13,244 bases of DNA from an uncultured Alphaproteobacteria bacterium. GTDB taxonomy: Bacteria > Pseudomonadota > Alphaproteobacteria > Rs-D84. The notes below the pieces were generated by a model. It worked only from the letters and a program-made list of their open reading frames with translations. It was not told the origin of the DNA and searched no databases. Below, one piece after another: positions 6,950 through 13,244 of the stretch; the stretch's first letter is position 1; each line of letters begins with the position of its first letter. A program made the translations under genes and the position numbers. The stretch lies in contig CAMOCR010000013.1 in assembly GCA_946611025.1 (NCBI GenBank), positions 1 through 13,244 on the forward strand, in the 5' to 3' direction.

Positions 6950-8147
6950 AACAAGAATCTTTGATGATAAAAATCGTGGCGCCAGCATATTAGAAGTGCT
7001 GATGTCAATGGCAATCGTTGCAATTGCCATGCCGTTTGTATATTCGCAAATCGCCGAAACAAATAACAATATTCGCGATATGGCGATTGCGCGTGATATT
7101 ACTGATTTACGTCCGTATGTTTTGAACTTTGTTCGGCTAAACCAAGACACATGGCCGAATACGGCGCAAATTCGTTTGTCGACCGAAGATTTGGATTCTA
7201 TATCGGGTGGCATAGATGCTGGATTTGTCGATAAATATTTAATAAGTGGTGCATCGGTCACCGATGTATATCTTGGATTTAATACCGGTGCAACGAATTT
7301 GCATACGGCAAATATTGCGCATCATATTGGTGATGATGCGGCGATTGTTGGTGCCGATGGTGTTGCATATGGTCGCACATGGGCGGTCAGTGCGCCCGAC
7401 TTTGAACCTGGTGATTTGGTGTATCGCATTTCGCGCGATGTTGCCGGCGAAGACAAAACAAAATATCTGCACCGTGGATCATCGGGGGATGATGATTTGA
7501 ATGTTATGCTGCGCGATTTGAATATGGGTGGATATAATATTTATGATATTGGCGGTGTTTTTACATCCACCATGCGAACCCGTGAAATAACATCAACATT
7601 TGTGACTGCGAATGATTTAACCGCACAGACAATATATTTTTCAAATGGTGCAAACATGGCGGGCAATAATGTATCGATTGGGTCGCTGCGTGTGACCGAT
7701 GATATAATTGGGTTTAGAAACATTTATGCAAACAGGTTAAACGCAAACACATATACGACATCTGGGCGCATAATCGCAGATCGTGCAACGGTTAACAAAT
7801 CATTAAATGTTGCAAATAATATGAATTTAAAATCCAGCAGCGCAATCACAATAAGTGGTTTTGCCGGAATAAACGCCGGATCGGTATACACACCATTTTT
7901 ATCAACCCAAGAAATAATGTTTCTGGAAAACTTTGGGGTAACGGTATCTGGGGAATTAATGATGTCGACAAATTCGCCAATACGGTTTGGTGCATGGGTT
8001 TTTCCATCAACCACACCGCCCAGTTTTACGCATTTAACATTGGGACATGCAAAAATACCAGCGTTGCCAACGCGGGATGAATTTGGTGTTTTGATGACCA
8101 GTGGTTGGCAAGAATATATACCCGCAAATTATGGTGAACGTCCATGA
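6936..8147 (+). CDS. PilV-like minor pilin / tip adhesin 2 (GTG start)
   Basis: Second of three related prepilin-like proteins, 403 residues from a GTG at 6936. The site GGGGAA lies just upstream and the start gives a normal leader cut after G15 (NRG|ASILE) with the conserved Glu at +5 (E20), followed by a hydrophobic helix (about 18-38). An ATG at 6873 would lengthen the leader by 21 residues and lies deep in the previous gene, so it was not chosen. PilV-like landmarks: GVAYGRTWAVSAPDFEPGD (142-160), KYLHR (176-180) and DLNMGGYNIYDIGG (194-207). The rest is a beta-rich stretch with repeating N-I/V-x-A/S steps, like tail-fibre or shufflon proteins. No cysteines. Its stop overlaps the next start (ATGA). 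Confidence 0.75.
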   Translation: MTVFRTRIFDDKNRGASILEVLMSMAIVAIAMPFVYSQIAETNNNIRDMAIARDITDLRPYVLNFVRLNQDTWPNTAQIRLSTEDLDSISGGIDAGFVDKYLISGASVTDVYLGFNTGATNLHTANIAHHIGDDAAIVGADGVAYGRTWAVSAPDFEPGDLVYRISRDVAGEDKTKYLHRGSSGDDDLNVMLRDLNMGGYNIYDIGGVFTSTMRTREITSTFVTANDLTAQTIYFSNGANMAGNNVSIGSLRVTDDIIGFRNIYANRLNANTYTTSGRIIADRATVNKSLNVANNMNLKSSSAITISGFAGINAGSVYTPFLSTQEIMFLENFGVTVSGELMMSTNSPIRFGAWVFPSTTPPSFTHLTLGHAKIPALPTRDEFGVLMTSGWQEYIPANYGERP

Positions 8148-9460
8148 TGGTAAAAACGCGCATTTTTTCAAATCACAATCGCGTGCATGGTGGCATGTTG
8201 ATTGAATTGCTGATGAGTGTCGCAATCGTCGCCGTCGTATTGCCGTTTTTATTCAAGTACCAGCAAGATTCGATTCTGCGTGCTGAAAATATTGCAGTTG
8301 CGCGCGAAATGCAAGATGTGCAATCTGCGCTGGAACGATATATTGTTGCGCATCGTGATGTTTTGTTAAATGTTGCTGGCAAAAATATTACACGCGTAAA
8401 TGTTAAAGATCTGGCAGAATATGGTGTGCCAGATGCAGTTTTGGATACAGACGCAGATAAATATCAATTGCGCGTGTTAAAATCTGCAGATGCCACGGGT
8501 CAATCAACATTACAAGGTGTTGTCGTTATGAGTGACCAGACCATAACCCCACTGCGTACACGGCAAATTGTGGCGGTTGGTGGCGATAACATGGGCTTTG
8601 TTGAAGGGACACATGCATACGGCACATTTGGTGCATGGCATACCGACACAATGGATATTGGAATAAATGTCCCAGATGGTATTATTACAACAACATCGGT
8701 GAATCGTGACAATGCGTTGTATTTATGGCGCGAACCGTCAAACAGTGCCGATGATGCGACAATGATGGGTGCTCTAAACCTTGGTGGGCATGATATTTTA
8801 AAAGTCAAATATTTTGATGCAACATCCGCACAATTTGATGAAACATTAAAATCTATAGCCGTTGCCGCAGACAAGGTTATATTTGCAAACCGCACAACAA
8901 TTGACAGTGCGCTGGATGCGGCAAACGCAACATGTGTTGGTAATTTGTCTGCTGATGCCAAAACGATGGAGATTGCAGGAACACTGACGTTGGCTGATGT
9001 GGGAAAGTTTTCAAATTTTGTCACCGATAATTTATGGACAAACACATTATCATTATCTGGGTTGTCAATTGTTGATAAATCCCGTGCAGCAGTTTTGGAT
9101 GTAAATCAAAGTCTGGACATGACCGGCGGTCGTATTAATGCGGTTTATACAACGGTAAGTTTTTCGGGGTCTATTACACCGCGATTGGTCGTGCGTGACA
9201 TGATTTATGATTCGATAAATCACGATTATTATTGGGATGTAAAAAACAAAACGGCAAATTTATATGATTTGTCTTTGCCGGAATTGTCGCGTATGGCAAC
9301 AATCGTTTCGCGCAAAGAAGCCGATAAATCAACCGTGGCGGGCCGTCTGTTTTCATCGGTCGCGGCGAATCAAAATGCAACCGTTGCAGATTACCTGAAC
9401 GCGATAAACGAAATTCAAACGCGCGTTCGCGCAAAATATAGATTGTTGAAATTGGAATAA
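8144..9460 (+). CDS. PilV-like minor pilin / tip adhesin 3
   Basis: Third related prepilin-like protein, 438 residues. The leader is cut after G16 (HG|GMLIE), with Glu at +5 (E21), then the hydrophobic helix (about 19-38, including VLPF as in its siblings). It is the best match of the three to the constant N-terminal region of R64-type PilV: LAEYGVPDAVL (90-100), GVVVMS (125-130), AYGTFGAWHTDTMDIG (158-173), ALYLWR (191-196), and GALNLGGHDI (209-218). A second copy of the last motif is at SLDMTGGRIN (323-332). The C-terminus has Ala/Asn-rich helical character and ends with a basic tail. Translation probably starts at the ATG overlapping the previous stop; a second in-frame ATG follows immediately. 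One cysteine only (C264). No terminator is obvious in the 20 bp after it. Confidence 0.78.
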   Translation: MMVKTRIFSNHNRVHGGMLIELLMSVAIVAVVLPFLFKYQQDSILRAENIAVAREMQDVQSALERYIVAHRDVLLNVAGKNITRVNVKDLAEYGVPDAVLDTDADKYQLRVLKSADATGQSTLQGVVVMSDQTITPLRTRQIVAVGGDNMGFVEGTHAYGTFGAWHTDTMDIGINVPDGIITTTSVNRDNALYLWREPSNSADDATMMGALNLGGHDILKVKYFDATSAQFDETLKSIAVAADKVIFANRTTIDSALDAANATCVGNLSADAKTMEIAGTLTLADVGKFSNFVTDNLWTNTLSLSGLSIVDKSRAAVLDVNQSLDMTGGRINAVYTTVSFSGSITPRLVVRDMIYDSINHDYYWDVKNKTANLYDLSLPELSRMATIVSRKEADKSTVAGRLFSSVAANQNATVADYLNAINEIQTRVRAKYRLLKLE

Positions 9461-9473
9461 TTTGTGGTATATA
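9446..9473 (+). promoter_or_regulatory. Promoter for the zinc-ribbon/RluD unit (probably leaderless)
   Basis: -35 TTGAAA (9446-9451) inside the end of the preceding gene, 16-nt spacer, extended -10 TGG-TATATA (9465-9473). Only 7 nt separate the -10 from the ATG at 9481 and no ribosome site is seen, so transcription would begin at or beside the start codon. The spacing matches that seen at lpxD. Confidence 0.55.
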
Positions 9474-9480
9474 TCAAAAC

Positions 9481-9990
9481 ATGAAAATAAAATGCGATTT
9501 TTGTAAAACAGAATATGCGCTGGATGCGGCGCCAAATTCGCCGGTTAAATGTGCGGTGTGCGGTCATGTTTGGTCGGTTGCGCGCCCAAATCGTCGCGGT
9601 GCATGGATGATGTTTATTGCGGCAACATGTGCGTTGCTGTCGGCGATTGTGTTTGCGGTTGCGGTTGTTGTGCGGTCGCGCATGGATGATGCGGCACATA
9701 AACCACTGGTTGCGGAAATAACCGAAATAAAAACGGTGACCGATAAAGAAGGCACACCACATTTTGTTGTTCGTGGTGCGGTTGTGAACCAAACAGCCCA
9801 AATTTATGGTGTCCCAGATATTATAATTGTTTCGCGCGATGGGGCTGGGAACCCGATTGCACGGCAAAAGTTTTTGCCATCGGCGCCATTGCTGGATGCG
9901 GGCGCATCGGTTGAATTTAATCATGTTTTATCATCCACGACCGATGGTGTAAAAAAGATAACGGTTGAATTACAAACGGGGGATATGTAA
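9481..9990 (+). CDS. MJ0042-type zinc-ribbon membrane protein (DUF3426-like)
   Basis: Single-pass membrane protein, 169 residues, of unknown role. The N-terminus has an MJ0042-type zinc ribbon: MKIKCDFC...KCAVCGHVW, with C5, C8, C24, C27 and H29 as likely metal ligands or neighbours. A membrane helix follows (about 42-64), then a C-terminal periplasmic domain (about 75-165) with the pattern of an Ig-like DUF3426 domain (PHFVVRGAVVNQT, 93-105). This architecture is common in Alphaproteobacteria. The gene starts a unit with a secreted unknown and an RluD-family enzyme; its stop shares one base with the next start (TAATG). The biological role is not established by anything here. Confidence 0.82.
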   Translation: MKIKCDFCKTEYALDAAPNSPVKCAVCGHVWSVARPNRRGAWMMFIAATCALLSAIVFAVAVVVRSRMDDAAHKPLVAEITEIKTVTDKEGTPHFVVRGAVVNQTAQIYGVPDIIIVSRDGAGNPIARQKFLPSAPLLDAGASVEFNHVLSSTTDGVKKITVELQTGDM

Positions 9991-10466
9991 TGAAACGCAT
10001 AATTTTTGCAATTATTTGTGCGGTGTTGACGGGGCATTTTGCATATGCCGATACGCCACCAGCACCACCACCGGCACCACGGATTAGTATTTTTTCCACC
10101 ACAACCGATTGGCAGGCGTTGACGGGTTTGCCGTTGAACGAATATCGTGGCGTGTTCAGTCCAGATTCTAAATATGTCGGGTCACGTGGAATTGTGCTGT
10201 ATTACCTGGATGCGTTTCCGTGCTATGGTTTGGGTGACGGGGTTCGTGTTTGGATGGGCCCAAATGGCAAGTATGATGGTGAATTGCGTATTGCATGTGT
10301 TTATGCGCCAGACGCAATTATGTTTTCGTATCGTAATGCCGCACGCGATGCCGATGATGCACGCAATACAGGCATGTTGACATGTCCGGTTGCGGCGGAT
10401 GGTCGCACATTAAATATCGATATGTCAAAATGTACACGCGGCAAAGATTGGGATGAATACAGATAA
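9990..10466 (+). CDS. Exported protein of unknown function
   Basis: 158 residues, not recognised. A clear Sec signal peptide (MKRIIFAIICAVLTGHFAYA, likely cut after A20) is followed by a Pro/Ala-rich linker (22-30) and a compact domain of about 125 residues. The mature part has four cysteines (C78, C103, C132, C148), which could form two disulfides in the periplasm, and is rich in aromatic and charged residues (YYLDAFPCYG at 71-80, VWMGPNGKYDGE at 87-98). No lipobox and no further membrane segment. It overlaps the zinc-ribbon gene by 1 base and the RluD-family gene by 14 bases, so it is translated as part of that unit. Function cannot be inferred from the sequence; the context links it only to co-expression. 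Confidence 0.8.
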   Translation: MKRIIFAIICAVLTGHFAYADTPPAPPPAPRISIFSTTTDWQALTGLPLNEYRGVFSPDSKYVGSRGIVLYYLDAFPCYGLGDGVRVWMGPNGKYDGELRIACVYAPDAIMFSYRNAARDADDARNTGMLTCPVAADGRTLNIDMSKCTRGKDWDEYR

Positions 10467-11430
10467 GGGTGTGCCGGTGTTTCGTGAATTTGTTGTGGGT
10501 GTTGAAAATGTTGGGGCGCGTCTGGATAAATTCTTGGCGGGTGCCATGCCCGAATTTTCGCGCAGTGAAATTCAGCGTTTTTCAGTGTTGCGTAATGGTG
10601 CACCGGTAAAATTTGCCGACCGCATGAAAATTGACGATAAGATATCGGTTGAAATTCCCGATGCGCCCGCCACAACAATTGCCACAGATAATGTGTCGGC
10701 GGACTTTGATTTGGATATTTTGTACGAAGACGATGATATTATCGTGATAAACAAACCGCGTGGGGTGGTTATGTACCCATCGGCGGGAAATAAAACAAGA
10801 ACACTGGTTCAAAACATATTGGCATACACCACATTGGCACCGGCGGGCGGGGCAACACGACCGGGGGTGGTGCATCGTCTGGACAAGGATACCAGTGGTG
10901 TCATGGTTTTTGCCAAGACCGATGCGGCGTATCATGGGTTGGTTAAGACATTTATGGCGCACGATTTAACACGAAAATATGTCGCGTTTGTGTGGGGTGT
11001 GCCACATTGGGAATCGGCAACAATTACTGGAAACATCGCGCGTTCATCACGCAACCGCCAAAAAATGAGCATGGTTAAAACCGGTGGCAAAGAAGCCACA
11101 ACATTGGTCGATGTTATTGACACATATTCGCGTGTCGGGGTGTCATATTTTCGTTGCACATTGTTGACGGGGCGCACACACCAGATTCGTGTGCATTTGT
11201 CTGCACATGGTTTTCCGGTTTTGTGTGATACGGTCTATGGTCGTGCATCGGTACGTCTGGGGTCGGTTAAAAATCCCGATTTGCTGGAATTTTTGAAAAC
11301 ACATAACGGTCAAATGCTGCATGCCGAAGTGTTAGAATTTGCCCACCCAATTACAGGTGAAAAAATGCGGTTTCGTGCAAAATTACCCGCCGACATGGCT
11401 GAATTAAAATATTTGCTGGAAGAAGCATAA
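10453..11430 (+). CDS. RluD/RluC-family pseudouridine synthase
   Basis: Converts uridines in RNA (probably 23S rRNA) to pseudouridine. The 325-residue product has an N-terminal S4 RNA-binding domain (about 20-70: GARLDKFLAGAMPEFSRSEI) and a RluA-family catalytic domain (about 85-310). The signature HRLDKDTSG is at 141-149 with catalytic Asp D144, preceded by INKPRGVVMYPS (99-110) and followed by a GRTHQIRVHLSAHGFPV segment near 240-256. Length and the S4 domain fit the RluC/RluD group, but the exact target uridines cannot be told. The ATG at 10453 lies 14 bases inside the preceding gene; a GTG slightly downstream is possible but less natural. Downstream is an A/T-rich stretch with only a weak hairpin. 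Confidence 0.93.
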   Translation: MNTDKGVPVFREFVVGVENVGARLDKFLAGAMPEFSRSEIQRFSVLRNGAPVKFADRMKIDDKISVEIPDAPATTIATDNVSADFDLDILYEDDDIIVINKPRGVVMYPSAGNKTRTLVQNILAYTTLAPAGGATRPGVVHRLDKDTSGVMVFAKTDAAYHGLVKTFMAHDLTRKYVAFVWGVPHWESATITGNIARSSRNRQKMSMVKTGGKEATTLVDVIDTYSRVGVSYFRCTLLTGRTHQIRVHLSAHGFPVLCDTVYGRASVRLGSVKNPDLLEFLKTHNGQMLHAEVLEFAHPITGEKMRFRAKLPADMAELKYLLEEA

Positions 11431-11458
11431 TAAAACTTTCAAAACTCTGTTTTTTTGT

Positions 11459-11486
11459 TTGTCTAAATTGCAAAATATGATATAAT
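11459..11486 (+). promoter_or_regulatory. Strong extended -10 promoter for the cysteine-rich exported protein
   Basis: -35 TTGTCT (11459-11464), 16-nt spacer, TGA-TATAAT (11478-11486): a perfect -10 with the TG extension. The start near 11493 gives a leader of about 20 nt with GGAG (11501-11504), 8 nt before the ATG at 11513. This is the best -10 on the plus strand of the window and suggests high expression. The 82-bp gap after the RluD-family gene contains no other feature apart from a weak hairpin with a T run near 11440-11460. Confidence 0.72.
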
Positions 11487-11512
11487 AAATCCATAATAAT
11501 GGAGTGAGTCAC

Positions 11513-13244
11513 ATGCAATTTTTCAAAAAAACAATTGGTTTTATTGCGGTTTTATGCGTAATACCGGCGGCTTTTTCGGCGACGGCGCGTACTACAACAG
11601 CGCAAAATAATGCGCGTGTCAGTATTGCCGGAACCGCATCACGTATGCCAAAATTGGTGGTTAAAACCGGTGGCACGGCGTCATCTGTGGCAACCGGTAC
11701 GACAACATCGGCGGCGCTGTTGGCGGATAAAGAATGCATCGATACATACACCGAATGTATCAAGGGCGCCGATACATGTGGCGAAAATTTTGAAGAATGC
11801 ACGACCAAGGTTTTGTTCCATGCCCAAATGCCAAATTGTTTAAGCACACTGGCACAATGTTCATCGGCGGGTGTGAACAGTTTGTTCGGCACAACAAATA
11901 TCGCGGCATTGTCAAATGTTGCATCGAAAAATACATATGGCGAAGTGACCGATTACACATATCCAACCGATGGCAGTGTTTTGGGTCAAATGATAACGGC
12001 GGCGGCAATTTCAAATCGCTATGACACATCGACATGTGTTCGTCGTTATACATCATGCTTGAAAAAGGAATCTGTGTGTGGTGCAGATTTTGAATTGTGT
12101 ACAACCGATAAAGAATTCCGCAAACAACGCGTGTTCTGTGATTCAACATTGGCGCGTTGCCAGGGTGACGGTATCAAAGAATTATTGGGTTCAACAACCG
12201 CATCGGCAATGCCAGCCAAGTCCAGTCGTATTGGTGAACTGATTAGCGAAGGTGCGGCATTGGCGGCGGTGAATGCGGTTTCAACATGCTATAAATCGGT
12301 TGATAACTGTATTTTAAGTGCGTGCGCGGCAAACCCGTATAAATGTTATGAAAACAGCAACCAATCGGTTGTTGATTTGGTCGAAGCCATCAACAACGGC
12401 ACGCCGGTCACCACTGAATTGGTTGAAAGCATTGTGAACAAATCTTCAATCGCAGCGTTCATCAAGGGCGCATGCCTGGATACAATCGGGTCCAGCAAAT
12501 ATTGCTATGCAACATTTATTGGCAATGGTCAAATGCCAACAAACGCCCAGTTGCGTGACGAAGATAACCAAGAAGAAATCTTTGACGAAGCATATGCATC
12601 ACGCATGAATGCGGCAATGAAAACAAAGATTGCAGAATTGGTTGAAAAGTTTGATACAAAAGCAAAACAAAAATGTACCGAAACAATTAAATCTTGCGCG
12701 ATGCGCACATGTGGCGGCGGTATGGGCGCGGCATGCTATTCAACCGTGTTTGGTAATACCGATAAAAGCATCAACGGTTCTGCAACATATGATGAAATCA
12801 AAACGGGTTGCGCATCGATTGTGAATACGGACGCAAATTGTAAATATGCGGCGGCAAATCCAAATTCGACTGGTACATATTCATATACATATATAAACCG
12901 TGATGCGTTTGATGTTCTGTTCCCAGAATATGACAATGGGGCAGAAAACGATGTTATTGGTGTTGTTGCAACATTGAATGCGGCGTTGTCGACAAATTAT
13001 AATGATGCGGCAATCGCGCAAATGAAAAAACAATGTCAAAATGTTGCATCCAGTTGTGTTCGTTCAATGTGCGGTAATGATTTTGTAAATTGCTATCGCA
13101 ATCGTACAGATGTTTATTCTGGACTGACCAACACTGGCGAAGAAACATTTGACCGTTCCATGAACAAGGTTGGCGGTGTGCTTGATTACACGGTTGTGTT
13201 GGGCTTGTGTTTGGATACTGTTAAAAACGCAACGGTTTGCGAAG
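11513..13244 (+). CDS. Large cysteine-module exported protein, 3' end beyond window
   Basis: Open from an ATG at 11513 to the window edge: 577 codons with no stop, so the full protein is longer. A Sec signal (basic MQFFKK, hydrophobic 8-22, likely cut after ATA at 25) is followed by a Thr/Ala/Ser-rich linker (26-70) and repeated cysteine modules. Modules 1 (C75-C116) and 2 (C175-C216) have identical spacing, C-x6-C-x6-C-x6-C-x12-C-x6-C. Modules 3 (from C259), 4 (C388) and 5 (C508) have C-x6-C-x4-C-x6/7-C, with Tyr after the last Cys, followed 38-43 residues later by a C-x9-C pair (C321/331, C433/443, C566/576). I count 30 cysteines after the signal, so disulfide-bonded folding in the periplasm or on the surface is likely. 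Regions between modules look helical. No membrane segment or enzyme motif is seen. I do not recognise the family. Confidence 0.85.
   Translation, partial: MQFFKKTIGFIAVLCVIPAAFSATARTTTAQNNARVSIAGTASRMPKLVVKTGGTASSVATGTTTSAALLADKECIDTYTECIKGADTCGENFEECTTKVLFHAQMPNCLSTLAQCSSAGVNSLFGTTNIAALSNVASKNTYGEVTDYTYPTDGSVLGQMITAAAISNRYDTSTCVRRYTSCLKKESVCGADFELCTTDKEFRKQRVFCDSTLARCQGDGIKELLGSTTASAMPAKSSRIGELISEGAALAAVNAVSTCYKSVDNCILSACAANPYKCYENSNQSVVDLVEAINNGTPVTTELVESIVNKSSIAAFIKGACLDTIGSSKYCYATFIGNGQMPTNAQLRDEDNQEEIFDEAYASRMNAAMKTKIAELVEKFDTKAKQKCTETIKSCAMRTCGGGMGAACYSTVFGNTDKSINGSATYDEIKTGCASIVNTDANCKYAAANPNSTGTYSYTYINRDAFDVLFPEYDNGAENDVIGVVATLNAALSTNYNDAAIAQMKKQCQNVASSCVRSMCGNDFVNCYRNRTDVYSGLTNTGEETFDRSMNKVGGVLDYTVVLGLCLDTVKNATVCE
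11735..12160 (+). repeat. Two copies of a 42-residue six-cysteine module in the exported protein
   Basis: Codons 75-116 and 175-216 encode modules with all six cysteines at the same spacing and further shared residues (for example CGENFEECTT versus CGADFELCTT, and CLSTLAQC versus CDSTLARC). They start exactly 100 codons apart. The DNA itself has diverged, so this is an old protein-level duplication, not a recent DNA repeat. Confidence 0.8.

Noticed and set aside
5591..9460. Phage tail fibre genes (because of the LNMGG-type steps)
   Set aside because: All three have class III prepilin leaders and no phage neighbours. The similarity in the fibre-like part is expected, because PilV proteins share such motifs with tail fibres.
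5591..9460. Shufflon cassettes with inverted recombination sites
   Set aside because: I looked for repeated inverted short sequences at the gene ends and for a tyrosine recombinase and saw neither; the genes are all in one direction with intact starts.
11440..11460. Rho-independent terminator after the RluD-family gene
   Set aside because: The possible stem (about 5-6 bp, mostly A-T) is too weak to call, even though a T run follows.

Overview
The window most likely comes from the chromosome of a moderately AT-rich alphaproteobacterium. Three things support this: a DUF4167-type protein (a family I know from Alphaproteobacteria) next to dnaX, an MJ0042-type zinc-ribbon membrane protein of the alphaproteobacterial kind, and a skp-lpxD-fabZ envelope cluster. 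TTG and GTG starts, dense packing and short intergenic gaps suggest a compact, possibly host-associated genome. Genus cannot be told from this sequence. I see no rRNA, tRNA, transposase, integrase, CRISPR or plasmid replication gene.

Minus-strand half (about 62-5436, read right to left): a DUF4167 protein, dnaX (clamp-loader tau/gamma), a small type IVb prepilin of PilS type, an OmpA-domain lipoprotein starting at TTG one base after the pilin stop, a membrane-anchored Skp/OmpH-like chaperone, then lpxD and fabZ with a 4-base overlap. A rho-independent terminator after skp and a TATAAT box 6 nt before the lpxD ATG suggest that lpxD-fabZ is its own unit with a leaderless transcript.

Plus-strand half (5591-13244): the 154-bp region 5437-5590 is divergent and holds a good promoter for three overlapping genes (5591-9460). 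All three encode large proteins with a class III (prepilin) signal and R64 PilV-like (shufflon N-terminal) motifs. Next comes a 3-gene unit with its own apparently leaderless promoter: an MJ0042 zinc-ribbon membrane protein, an unknown exported protein and an RluD-family pseudouridine synthase. Last, behind a strong extended -10 promoter, is the 5' part (577 codons) of a large exported protein built from repeated cysteine modules; it runs off the window edge.

The most notable content is (i) the PilS-like pilin plus three tandem, diverged PilV-like tip pilins with no shufflon recombinase in view, which could be a fixed set of alternative tip adhesins, and (ii) the unrecognised cysteine-module protein, with at least five related modules and 30 cysteines in the visible mature part. 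Together with the OmpA-like lipoprotein and the unknown exported protein, much of the window concerns the cell surface.
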